DNA of 64,000 bases, taken from positions 8,055-72,054 of the forward strand of contig DAOTCE010000026.1 in NCBI GenBank assembly GCA_035452965.1, given 5' to 3'. Origin of the DNA: Candidatus Paceibacterota bacterium. GTDB taxonomy: Bacteria > Verrucomicrobiota > Verrucomicrobiia > Limisphaerales > UBA8199. A program made the translations under genes and the position numbers. Under the pieces are notes generated by a model. It worked only from the letters and a program-made list of their open reading frames with translations, was not told where the DNA came from and did no database searches. The first letter of the stretch is position 1. Each line of letters starts with the position of its first letter. Shown here one piece after another: positions 15,980 to 24,205 of this stretch.

Positions 15980-17317
15980 TCAGCGTTTTTGGGCCAGATC
16001 CACGCAGATAATCTCCTGGTCGTTGCGCGCATAAACACGCCGGTTGGCAAAGGCCGGATGCGACCATACCACTGGCCGGCCGCAATCCTTGTTCGCGGGT
16101 TCGATCAGGTGAGCGCGGCTGATCTCCTCGTAGCCGATCGGGCTGAGCTTCGCGATGATGAGATCGCCTGCCTCGTTGAACAGGAAGAAGCGGTCACCGT
16201 TCTTCACAATGAAGGCATTGGCCCAACGGACCGAACCACCGGAGGTCGTAGCCGCGAATGTCTCCCACATCCGCTCCCCCGTTTCCATGTTCAGGCATCG
16301 CAATTGCCCGTAGCTGCATACGCCGTAAATGTGCCCGGCTTCGAGGAACGGCGTGCACATGACAGCGTTGAGGTGCGTTGTCTCCTTCTCGCTCATTTTT
16401 AACGTGCGCCATGCGGTAACCGCGCCGGGTTTCGCCGAGTCAAGCCGCAGCATCAGCGAACCATTGTAGAACGTGGTGAAGAAGAGCCGGTCGCCCAGTT
16501 TGCGCGGCGTGGCGAGGGTAACGCCAAGGCGCGACTTGAAGGGCACCGACCAATAGACCAGGCCGGTTTCCGGGTCGAGCGAACTGACCGCTTCCGGATG
16601 CCAAAGTATGACCTGCCGTCTGCCACCTGCCTCGCACAAAATCGGTGAGCTGTAGCCCGGCTCCTCGGCGCTCAATGCCCGCCAGATTTCCCGGCCGGTA
16701 TGCTTCTCAAACGCGAGCACCGTCGTGCCCGCACCGCCCGCCAGGCAAATCAGCCGCTGGCCTTCCACCAGCGGATGGCCTGCGAATCCCCACATTGGCG
16801 CTTGGATGCCAAGCTCCCCCTTGAAGTCCCGCGACCAAAGGACTTCGCCGCTAACCGCGTCCAGGCAGATGAGCTTTCCTTCGGCTCCCAACGTATAGAC
16901 TTTGCCCTCGCTGACTGTCGGTGTGACACGCGGCCCCGCGGGATAGCTAATAGTGTAAGGACATTCGTATTGATGTTCCCAAAGGACTTCCCCGTCCGTT
17001 TCCCGCAGGCAAAGCACCCGCTCGACACTGCGCGGGGCGCCGCGATCGGACAAGTCGCCTGAACGGTTGGCGGCCGGAATTCGCTGCCGGTCGGCGACAT
17101 AGACTCGCCCCAGGGCGACGCTCGGGCCAGCGTAGCCTCCGCCGACTTTCGTGCGCCAGCGGACGGGGAGGCGGTTTGTGGGGAATTTCTCGACGATGCC
17201 GGCCTCGCGCCAGACAGCGTCGCGCCTGGGGCCAAGCCATTGCGGCCAGTCGTCAGCGAACAGGTGAGCCCCGAAGAGAGCCCAACCGCACAGCACGCCC
17301 AAACCAATGCTCCGCAT
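15980..17317 (-). CDS. Secreted PQQ-type beta-propeller protein
   Basis: After a signal peptide (MRSIGLGVLCGWALFGAHLFA) the mature protein begins DDWPQWLGPRRDAVW, the usual opening of planctomycete/verrucomicrobial PQQ-like propellers. Repeats with the G-x-x-x-x-L-D-x-x-T/S-G-E-x-x-W pattern follow, for example KLICLDAVSGEVLWSRDF, TGREIWRAL, TGLVYWSV and METGERMWETF, as in BamB/PQQ dehydrogenase blades. No residues for PQQ catalysis can be assigned, so it is probably a binding propeller in the periplasm. I use the ATG at 17317 rather than 17347. It follows the DUF1080 lipoprotein gene closely (40 bp), so they likely form an operon. Confidence 0.85.
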   Translation of the reverse strand: MRSIGLGVLCGWALFGAHLFADDWPQWLGPRRDAVWREAGIVEKFPTNRLPVRWRTKVGGGYAGPSVALGRVYVADRQRIPAANRSGDLSDRGAPRSVERVLCLRETDGEVLWEHQYECPYTISYPAGPRVTPTVSEGKVYTLGAEGKLICLDAVSGEVLWSRDFKGELGIQAPMWGFAGHPLVEGQRLICLAGGAGTTVLAFEKHTGREIWRALSAEEPGYSSPILCEAGGRRQVILWHPEAVSSLDPETGLVYWSVPFKSRLGVTLATPRKLGDRLFFTTFYNGSLMLRLDSAKPGAVTAWRTLKMSEKETTHLNAVMCTPFLEAGHIYGVCSYGQLRCLNMETGERMWETFAATTSGGSVRWANAFIVKNGDRFFLFNEAGDLIIAKLSPIGYEEISRAHLIEPANKDCGRPVVWSHPAFANRRVYARNDQEIICVDLAQKR

Positions 17318-17357
17318 CCGGTGCACGGCTGCAAACTCTGACTCCAAACTTCCGTCC

Positions 17358-18050
17358 TCAGTCCAGCGGCGTCAACTCAACCCGCCGGAACTGCACCAAT
17401 CCCCCCTCCGACTGGATTCCCACCGGTCCCGACACCACCTGGAGTCCATTGACCTGATTGACCAGCTTGCCGTTCACCCAGACCTGGCAGGTCGTGCCTT
17501 GCGTCAGGATTTCCACCCGATTCCATTCGCCGGGAGGGTTCTCAGCATCCAGCGTCTTGGCGACACCGGCGATGTCGCCCGCGACCGCGTGCTTCTTCAC
17601 CTCGAAGAAACGGGGCTGGCCCGCCGCGATGGATTTGCCTTGCAGCCCAATCACATCGCCCGCGCTGCCGTGTTTCAATTGCACCTCGTAGGTGCAGGGC
17701 AGAGGCTTAAAGGGTTCAGTAAGGCGGGTGAAGATGCCGCTGTTGCTGGGTTCAGTGCCCGGCGGCCAACGATACTCGACCACCAATCGAAAATTGGTCA
17801 CCGCAGGACCTCGATATAAGAAGCCCAGCGGTTTGCCCTGGCAGGTTAGCACACCGTCTTGCACGCTCCACACCCGGCTCATACTGACGTCGGGCTCAGC
17901 GAGCACATATTGCCAGCCGCCAAGGTCTTTCCCGTTGAACAGCTCGATGCCGTGTTTAGGCTGCGCGGGAATTGAGCACGAAGCGACTCCAAGCAGGAGC
18001 AGCCCGCCACACAGCGCGTGAATCCAGAGGTCTCTCATCTTCTTTGTCAT
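17358..18050 (-). CDS. DUF1080 lipoprotein (3-keto-disaccharide hydrolase domain)
   Basis: A lipoprotein signal is clear: LLLLGVASC gives a lipobox with Cys about 24 residues in. The rest is a concanavalin-like DUF1080/PF06439 domain: HGIELFNGKDLGGWQYV, FRLVVEYRWPPGTEPSNSGIFTR, YEVQLKHG, and the ending NGLQVVSGPVGIQSEGG..QFRRVEL. Members hydrolyse 3-keto-glucosides or bind carbohydrate and are very abundant in Verrucomicrobiota and Planctomycetota. The start may be 18050 or the in-frame ATG at 18038; both keep the signal. It is followed by the PQQ propeller gene, a frequent pairing in these phyla. Confidence 0.88.
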   Translation of the reverse strand: MTKKMRDLWIHALCGGLLLLGVASCSIPAQPKHGIELFNGKDLGGWQYVLAEPDVSMSRVWSVQDGVLTCQGKPLGFLYRGPAVTNFRLVVEYRWPPGTEPSNSGIFTRLTEPFKPLPCTYEVQLKHGSAGDVIGLQGKSIAAGQPRFFEVKKHAVAGDIAGVAKTLDAENPPGEWNRVEILTQGTTCQVWVNGKLVNQVNGLQVVSGPVGIQSEGGLVQFRRVELTPLD

Positions 18051-18339
18051 AAGGTTGTGGCTGCCAGTATGCGCCATCCGCCTCCAAATCAAAGCTGATT
18101 CAGCCGTTAAGGGGCACATCCCGAGTGAATAGCCGCTCGTGCTGCCGTGGTTTGGGGAGGTAATCACCCGGAGGCCGATCGGGATAGGTCACCAATTGGT
18201 CAGTCGCTTCCAGCACGGGCCAGAATGCTCCTTCCGCCCAAGGGCTGGGGTGAGGAGAGAGCCCGCCCCCGCTTGCGTCATTCCTGCAGGTTCAGGAGTA
18301 TGTTGCCGAGGATGCGGGGTGTCAATAGAGTGGCAGAGG

Positions 18340-18966
18340 ATGACGAGCACTTTCAGGGCGCTACCGAGGCGGCTTTACGAACCGTCGGCGGCGGCAGTGG
18401 CGCCAGCGTTGCTGGGGCATTGGCTGGTACGGCGGACGGCGGACGGGCTATGCGGCGGGCTGATCGTGGAAACGGAGGCGTATTTGGCAGACGATCCCGC
18501 CTGTCATGGCGCACCGGGGCCCACAGCGCGCAACCGAGCGATGTTTGGAGAACCCGGGCACGCTTACGTTTACTTCATTTATGGCAACCACTACTGCATG
18601 AACGCTGTCTGCCGTCCGGCAGGTGTGGCGGAGGCAGTGCTCATTCGGGCGGTAGAAACCAACCTCGGCGAGAAGCTCATGCGGGAGCGGAGGCCGGTCG
18701 AGGCCACGCGGAACCTGACCAACGGTCCGGGAAAGCTGTGCCTGGCGATGGACATTGAACGCGACCTCGATGGGGCGGACCTGTGCAATGCACAATCGCC
18801 AGTGTTCATCGCCAGGAACCCCGCGGCGGCGAGGTTCCGCCGAGAGCGGGGACCGCTAGTCGCGACCCGGCGGGTCGGGCTGACAAAGGCGGCGGATCTT
18901 CCCCTGCGATTCTACCTAGCGGGAAGCGCGTTCGTATCGCAGCGGAAGCTCGGGCAGAGCAGATGA
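18340..18966 (+). CDS. mpg: 3-methyladenine DNA glycosylase, AAG/MPG type
   Basis: A 208-residue alkyladenine glycosylase (PF02245). The segment GLIVETEAYLADDPACHG contains the catalytic glutamate (second Glu of ETEAY, equivalent to human Glu125) and the intercalating tyrosine; ARNRAMFGEPGHAYVYFIYG and LIRAVE are also conserved, as is NGPGKLCLAMDI. It removes 3-methyladenine, hypoxanthine and related lesions. The start at 18340 is chosen because GGCAGAGG lies just upstream and the conserved region begins six residues later; longer frames to 18139 lack family similarity. This is the second alkylbase glycosylase in the window, unrelated in fold to Tag. Confidence 0.92.
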   Translation: MTSTFRALPRRLYEPSAAAVAPALLGHWLVRRTADGLCGGLIVETEAYLADDPACHGAPGPTARNRAMFGEPGHAYVYFIYGNHYCMNAVCRPAGVAEAVLIRAVETNLGEKLMRERRPVEATRNLTNGPGKLCLAMDIERDLDGADLCNAQSPVFIARNPAAARFRRERGPLVATRRVGLTKAADLPLRFYLAGSAFVSQRKLGQSR

Positions 18967-19543
18967 TTAACTACGGATTAGCCGGAAAACACGGATAACG
19001 TAGTGATTTCGCATACCCACTAACCCGAATCGCCTGCCCATAGCGCAGAAACTACCCCAGCCACTATCGCTGGGAATCGTCTTTCCGGGCAGGTAGGTTC
19101 CAGACCCGCGCCGCAGGCCGGCTCAATCTGGCCACTCCTGCCATCTAACGCCCGGAATACTGGTTCCGACTGTCTCCCACATGCAACCCGGCTACAGCGA
19201 TGGGACGGTGGCAATCCGGCGGGACCCCGGTGTGGTTCCCATGGGGGTCGGGCCCCATGGGAACCACACCGGATTATAACGAGCTTCACAAGGTTGCCAC
19301 ACCGGGACATCCGGCTGTCGCACCTATGCTGGGTAACCACCACTGTCCCAAAACTGGACACACTACAGATGTCCTCCGGGACGGCAATCCGGGGCAGCTT
19401 ACTCGCAGGAGGCAGCATTCTTGAGGCTAACACCCCTTTCTGAGGCAAATCGATGGTCAATTGCCCCAGGGATTGAGCTGGACGGATGCGGCGGGATAGT
19501 GGAAAATGCGCACCAATACCTCACTTGGAGGAATCTACGCTTT
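18967..19543. other. Intergenic repeat mosaic A
   Basis: About 580 bp without a supported gene. It contains the module CTGGTTCCGACT (19160-19171), a hairpin with perfect 20-bp arms (19227-19272), and an imperfect CACTGTCC...GGACA dyad (19341-19360). The same three modules recur, in a different order, at 37328-37516. The decamer GGCAATCCGG also occurs twice here (19210 and 19383). It precedes RNase R and likely contains its promoter. Confidence 0.65.
19227..19272. repeat. Palindromic hairpin, copy A
   Basis: Left arm CCGGTGTGGTTCCCATGGGG (19227-19246), 6-base centre GTCGGG, right arm 19253-19272 its exact reverse complement. It is near-identical to the hairpin at 37473-37516. Each arm also contains its own palindrome CCCATGGG. 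Confidence 0.9.
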
Positions 19544-21733
19544 ATGGAACAGAAGATATTAGACCTGCTTAAGCGGCCGAATTATACGCCGTTGAATCCC
19601 GCAGAGTTGCGGGCACGGCTCGGGCTGCGCCGCAGCCAGCAAAGGGAACTAGAACACGTTCTGGCCCGGCTGGAGCGGAATGGCCAAATCGCGCGCATTA
19701 AGCAGGGGAACCGTTACGCGCTGCCGCTGGCTGCCGACCTTGTGCCAGGACGGATTCGGATGAACCGGCAAGGAGTCGGCTTCGTCGAAGCAGACGACCC
19801 GAAGATTCCTACCATCCGGGTTCCTTTCGATGCCACGTCCACGGCGATGCACGGGGACCGCGTCTTGGTCCGACGGGATGCCCTCCCCCGCTTCCCGCGC
19901 CGCTCCGGGGCGGAGGAGGTCACTGGCCGGGTGGTGCGTGTTTTGGAGCCGGCGCGGACCCGACTGGTCGGTACGCTGCAGCGCGGCAAGCGGTTCCTTC
20001 ATGTCATCCCGGATGACCCGCGCATCACGCACGACATTTATGTCACGCCACCTCGCAATACCGGGCGCCCGGCCCAAGCGGGGGATAAGGTGGTGGTCGA
20101 GCTGCGCGAATGGAAGTCGCGCCACGCGAATCCGGAGGGCGAAATCATCGAGGTGCTCGGCCCGCCCGACGCCGAAGGGGTGGATATGCTTTCGGTCATT
20201 CGCCACTACAATCTGCCGTTGCATTTCCCGAAACGGGTGTTGCAGGAGGCCCGCTCAATTGGCCAGGAGGTCAGGCCGGCTGAAAGGACCGGGCGGGTAG
20301 ATTGCCGCGCGCATCAAGTGGTCACCATTGACCCTGAAGATGCCAAAGATTTTGACGACGCCATCTGTCTGCAACAGAGCGAACCCGGCTATTGGAAGCT
20401 ATGGGTGCACATTGCCGACGTTTCGCACTATGTAAAGCCAGGAAGCGCGCTCGACGAGGAAGCAGCCCGGCGCGGGAATTCGACCTATCTGGTGGACCGC
20501 GTGGTGCCGATGCTCCCGGAGGCCTTGAGCAATGAACTGTGCTCGCTCAAGCCGCAGGTGGAGAGGCTGACGAAGTGCGTCGAATTCCTGCTCTCGGCTG
20601 ACGGGCAGGTGCGGAGGACGCAGTTCTACCCCGCGGTGATTCGTTCGCAGCGCCGTTACAATTACCCGGAAGTACTGGCGCTGTTGCAGCGCCGGCCGCA
20701 GGATCCACTTGAGCGGATGCTGCACGACGCCAACGGGCTGGCCCAGACGATCCGCCGGGCCCGGTTCAAGGCCGGATCGCTGGACCTTGACTTTCCTGAG
20801 ACCAAGATACGCCTCGACGCCCGCGGGCGGGTGCTGCGTCTCGAGAAGGTGGAGAATGACATATCCCACCAGCTCATCGAAGAGTTCATGCTGCTGGCCA
20901 ATGAAGCTGTCGCCGACCGGCTGATGGCGTTAAGACGTCCAGCGATTTACCGTATCCACGAGCCCCCGGACGACAAGCGACTCCACGAATACCGTGAAGA
21001 GGTGCTGAGCCATCACGTTCAGTGCGGCAACCTTTCGAACCGCCGTGAAGTGCAGAAGCTGCTGGAGAAGCTCAACCGCCTGCCGGTCGGCCAGGCGCTC
21101 AAGATCGGCTTCCTCAAGTCGCTCATGCGAGCGCGCTACGCGGTCGAGCCGCTCGGCCACTACGGGCTGGCCAAGAAAAAGTACGCGCACTTCACCTCGC
21201 CGATTCGGCGTTATGCCGATCTGGTGGTGCATCGCGCCCTATTCCAGCCGCCGGGCCAGCCATTGGCCGTCGGATCGCTGAAAGAAGTGGCGGATCATAT
21301 CTCCGAGACGGAGCGGAACTCTGACGACGCGGAGCGCGACAGCCGCGATGTGAAGATGTTCGCGTTTCTGAGTGCGCAGCTTAAGTCAGGGCATCCCCCA
21401 CGGCACGAGGCGCTGGTCACCGATGTGCGGAACTTCGGGTTCTTTGTGGATGTGCCCGGGCTGGGGATGAGCGGGCTGGTGCCGCTCTCGGGGTTAAGCG
21501 ACGATTTCTACCAGTTTGAGGCGGCGCGCGGCCAACTGCTGGGCCGACGCACCCGGCGGGTGTTCAAACTGGGCGACAAGGTCGCAGTGCAGGTGGCAAA
21601 GGTGGACACGTTCAAACGCCAGGTGGACTTCAAACTGGCAATGCCTGCGGGCGCCAGAGCTGCCGGGCAGCCTTCGTCGGCTGGGTCCGCCACTTCGCAT
21701 CGCTCAGGTGGCCGGCGCCAGCGGGCCTTTTGA
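19544..21733 (+). CDS. rnr: Ribonuclease R (3'-5' exoribonuclease, RNB family)
   Basis: 729 residues from MEQKILDLLKRPNY. An N-terminal winged-helix-like region (~1-60) is followed by cold-shock/OB domains (~65-210, GRIRMNRQGVGFVEAD), the RNB catalytic domain with the metal-binding cluster DPEDAKDFDDAI at ~263-274, the conserved HFTSPIRRYADLVVHR, and a C-terminal S1 domain (~620-700, EALVTDVRNFGFFVDVPGLGMSGLV). A short basic tail follows. It degrades structured RNA processively and takes part in RNA quality control. GGAGGA lies 12-17 bp upstream of the chosen ATG; the frame to 19421 has no family similarity. Its 3' end overlaps the convergent gene by 30 bp. Confidence 0.95.
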   Translation: MEQKILDLLKRPNYTPLNPAELRARLGLRRSQQRELEHVLARLERNGQIARIKQGNRYALPLAADLVPGRIRMNRQGVGFVEADDPKIPTIRVPFDATSTAMHGDRVLVRRDALPRFPRRSGAEEVTGRVVRVLEPARTRLVGTLQRGKRFLHVIPDDPRITHDIYVTPPRNTGRPAQAGDKVVVELREWKSRHANPEGEIIEVLGPPDAEGVDMLSVIRHYNLPLHFPKRVLQEARSIGQEVRPAERTGRVDCRAHQVVTIDPEDAKDFDDAICLQQSEPGYWKLWVHIADVSHYVKPGSALDEEAARRGNSTYLVDRVVPMLPEALSNELCSLKPQVERLTKCVEFLLSADGQVRRTQFYPAVIRSQRRYNYPEVLALLQRRPQDPLERMLHDANGLAQTIRRARFKAGSLDLDFPETKIRLDARGRVLRLEKVENDISHQLIEEFMLLANEAVADRLMALRRPAIYRIHEPPDDKRLHEYREEVLSHHVQCGNLSNRREVQKLLEKLNRLPVGQALKIGFLKSLMRARYAVEPLGHYGLAKKKYAHFTSPIRRYADLVVHRALFQPPGQPLAVGSLKEVADHISETERNSDDAERDSRDVKMFAFLSAQLKSGHPPRHEALVTDVRNFGFFVDVPGLGMSGLVPLSGLSDDFYQFEAARGQLLGRRTRRVFKLGDKVAVQVAKVDTFKRQVDFKLAMPAGARAAGQPSSAGSATSHRSGGRRQRAF

Positions 21734-22225
21734 AAGCGTCTTTACAGTTTCCACCTGCTTGATGAGCCAGTCACGTTTGACCTTGGTCAGGCGCAAACGC
21801 AGCTCCTGCAAGAAGACTTCCTTTTCACCCGAGACACGCGCCTCGCCCGTGACATAGACTTCCGCTGAAGTCTTGTCAGGTGCCAGGATGACTTTGATGT
21901 CAGGAAGCCGGATGGTGAGGTTCCTGCCGGCGCGCCGGACCGCCAGCGCACCCTGCATCAGCTCGTCCCGCCCGCTGAAGGTGTGGTGGACCCCGGGCAC
22001 ATCGAGCGTGACCTCGACATCGGGGGTGAAATACGCGGCCAGCGAACTGGCAGTCCACGCCTGGGCCACGAGCCCCTGGTCCGAGGAGTGGGACGCGGCC
22101 TTGGCCATCTCGTTCAAACGCTTCTTAATGATCTTCTCCGGGTTGGGATAAAAAACGCTCCAGGCCCAAAAGCCCAGCGCGGCCAGCGCGGCCAAGAGGA
22201 TAATTCGAATGGTCCACTCTTTCAT
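21704..22225 (-). CDS. Membrane-anchored NTF2-like protein of unknown function
   Basis: A 173-residue protein with an N-terminal membrane anchor (IRIILLAALAALGFWAWSVF) and a periplasmic domain of the helix-then-curved-sheet kind: KRLNEMAKAAS helix, FTPDVEVTLDVPGVHHTFSGRDELMQGAL, then strands LTIRLPDIKVIL, SAEVYVTGEARVS and ELRLRLTKVKRDWLIKQVETV. This arrangement resembles SnoaL/NTF2-like proteins, which are structural guesses here. Its ATG overlaps the stop of the signal peptidase gene (ATGA at 22222-22225), so the two are coupled. The 3' end overlaps rnr tail to tail. Confidence 0.75.
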   Translation of the reverse strand: MKEWTIRIILLAALAALGFWAWSVFYPNPEKIIKKRLNEMAKAASHSSDQGLVAQAWTASSLAAYFTPDVEVTLDVPGVHHTFSGRDELMQGALAVRRAGRNLTIRLPDIKVILAPDKTSAEVYVTGEARVSGEKEVFLQELRLRLTKVKRDWLIKQVETVKTLSKGPLAPAT

Positions 22226-22746
22226 AAGAGCACTTTGCCAAGGATCAGAGCGCGTGGCGCACGGCCTTGCGCATGCAATTCCCGCTGGTTGTCACGGTTG
22301 TCGCCGACAACGTAGTACTGGTCGGGCCCCACCAGCACAGGTTCGTGCTCCCAGTCGCACGGGAATTTGACATAGGGTTCCTCCAGCAACTTGCCGTTGA
22401 CCAATATCCGGCCGCCATGGAAAACCAGGGTCTCCCCCGGCATGGCAACGATGCGTTTCAGATACATCCGGTGCCCGCCGGCCAGCAGGCGGACCGCTAC
22501 CACGTCTCCGCGTTGCGGTTCACGGAACAGGTACGCCAGCCGGTTGACGAGGTTGACCCCATTCTCCCGGTAGGTGGGCAGCATGCTCCCGCCATCTACG
22601 CGAACGGGCAGCAGCACATAGCGGAAGACGATCAATGAAACCGCGGCGAGCACGACAATGCGCACCACGGTGCGCTTGGGATTGCGCCCGATGAGCACCC
22701 GCTGCAGCCAACCGGCCCCTGGCCCCGCCTCGTTGCTTGTTGCCAT
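22222..22746 (-). CDS. lepB: Signal peptidase I
   Basis: A 174-residue type I signal peptidase. After an N-terminal membrane helix (VVRIVVLAAVSLIVFRYVLLPV) come box B with the nucleophile serine (GGSMLPTYREN, Ser54), RGDVVAVR, box D with the general-base lysine (RMYLKRIVAMPGE, Lys97) and box E (YYVVGDNRDN, ~144-153). The last box departs from the usual GDNR.NS.DSR in its second half (GDNRDNQRELHAQG). It cleaves Sec and Tat signal peptides, many of which are encoded nearby. Start at 22746 (MATSNEAGPG); the frame is open to 22890. Coupled to the next gene by a 4-bp overlap. Confidence 0.92.
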   Translation of the reverse strand: MATSNEAGPGAGWLQRVLIGRNPKRTVVRIVVLAAVSLIVFRYVLLPVRVDGGSMLPTYRENGVNLVNRLAYLFREPQRGDVVAVRLLAGGHRMYLKRIVAMPGETLVFHGGRILVNGKLLEEPYVKFPCDWEHEPVLVGPDQYYVVGDNRDNQRELHAQGRAPRALILGKVLL

Positions 22747-22876
22747 ACCGATTATTCGTCTGTCGTCAGCGCTCAGTTCTGCTGCGCTGGAAGCCGCTAC
22801 TCCACCGCAGCCGACTGGGTGCCGACAACCCAAAAATGTGCTTGTCGCGTCAGATTGGCAAGCGTAGGAAAGAGCC

Positions 22877-24205
22877 ATGCGCATTACCACGCTTCGCTCT
22901 TCATCGCTGACGCGTCGCCAATTTCTCTATTACTCTGCCCTGGCGGCCAGTGCAACGGCGCTGACCCGCCCGGTGTTTGCCCGCCTCAAGTCACGCCGCG
23001 TTTCAGCCAATGAGAAGCTCAATATTGCCATCATTGGCGCCGGCGGGCGAGGCGCAGCCAACACCAACGAGGTCAAGAGCGAGAACATCGTGGCGCTTTG
23101 CGATGTGAACGAGAACAACCTGAACGCGGCGGCGGCCAGGTACCCGCAGGCCAGAAAGTTCGTGGACTTCCGTAAGTTGTACGATGCGAGCAAGGACATT
23201 GACGCGGTGGTTGTATCCACGACGGAGCACACGCACGCCTTTGCGGTGATGCCGGCCATCCAGCTTGGCAAGCATGTGTACTGCGAGAAGCCGCTTGCGC
23301 ACAGCGTCTGGGAAGCCCGGCGGATTGGCGAGGCCGCCACCAAGGCCGGCGTCACCACGCAGATGGGCACCCAGATTCATGCGGGCAACAACTACCGGCG
23401 CGTCGTGGAACTCATTCAGACGGGAGCGATTGGGCCGGTGCGCGAGGTTCATGTGTGGGTATCCCGCGCCTGGGGCGACGGCGGCCGGCCGGAGCAGGCC
23501 GTGCCGGTTCCGCCGCACCTGCACTGGGACCTTTGGCTCGGCCCCGCGCCGGAGCGGCCGTTTCATCCCAGTTATGTCGAAGGGCAGCCGCGTTGGTACA
23601 AGTATTGGGACTTCGCGGGTGGGACGCTGTCAGACCTGGGGAGCCATTGGATTGACCTGCCGTTCTGGGCCCTCAAGCTGCGGCACCCGGTCACGGTCGA
23701 AGCCTTCGGGCCGCCGGTCAGTCCTGAAACGGCGCCCGCCTCATACCACCTCACCTACGAATACGGCCCCCGGGGCGACTTGCCTCCCCTCAAGTTGACA
23801 TGGTACCAGGGTGAGGACAAACCCGCGCCGCTGACCGAGAAACGGATTCCCCAGTGGGACAACGGAGCCCTTTTCATCGGCGACAAGGGAATGCTGCTCG
23901 CCGATTACCAGAAGCACATCCTGCTGCCGGAAGACCAGTTTGCGGACTTCAAGCGTCCGGAGCCGTTTATCCCTGACTCAATTGGCCATTGGAAGGAATG
24001 GATCGAGGCCTGCAAGACCGGCGGGCCGACAACGTGCAACTTCGATTACGCCGGCGCACTGACCGAAGCGAATCAACTGGGCAACGTGGCCTACCGCACG
24101 GGCAGGAAGATCGAGTGGGACCCCGTGAGGCTCAAGGCCAAGGATTGCCCCGAAGCCGAGCGCCACATCCGGGGCAACTATCGAAAGGGCTGGAAGCTGG
24201 CGTGA
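22877..24205 (+). CDS. Tat-exported Gfo/Idh/MocA oxidoreductase
   Basis: 442 residues with a twin-arginine signal (SLTRRQFLYYSALAAS) and the NAD(P)-binding Rossmann start NIAIIGAGGRGAANTNEV. The family lysine is in HVYCEKPLAHSVWEA, and the C-terminal alpha/beta domain includes GGTLSDLGSHWIDLPFWAL with the conserved His. Such exported members are abundant in Verrucomicrobiota and are thought to act on sugars or glycosides (oxidation to keto-sugars), with a tightly bound cofactor carried through Tat. It is coupled to the DUF4185-like gene by a 4-bp GTGA overlap. Confidence 0.92.
   Translation: MRITTLRSSSLTRRQFLYYSALAASATALTRPVFARLKSRRVSANEKLNIAIIGAGGRGAANTNEVKSENIVALCDVNENNLNAAAARYPQARKFVDFRKLYDASKDIDAVVVSTTEHTHAFAVMPAIQLGKHVYCEKPLAHSVWEARRIGEAATKAGVTTQMGTQIHAGNNYRRVVELIQTGAIGPVREVHVWVSRAWGDGGRPEQAVPVPPHLHWDLWLGPAPERPFHPSYVEGQPRWYKYWDFAGGTLSDLGSHWIDLPFWALKLRHPVTVEAFGPPVSPETAPASYHLTYEYGPRGDLPPLKLTWYQGEDKPAPLTEKRIPQWDNGALFIGDKGMLLADYQKHILLPEDQFADFKRPEPFIPDSIGHWKEWIEACKTGGPTTCNFDYAGALTEANQLGNVAYRTGRKIEWDPVRLKAKDCPEAERHIRGNYRKGWKLA

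Noticed and set aside
19421..19543. N-terminal extension of RNase R
   Set aside because: The frame is open but lacks family similarity, and GGAGGA precedes the ATG at 19544.
23989..24201. N-terminal extension of the DUF4185-like protein
   Set aside because: It lies within the Gfo/Idh gene in another frame and is Arg/Gln/Gly-rich; the GTG at 24202 with stop overlap is better.
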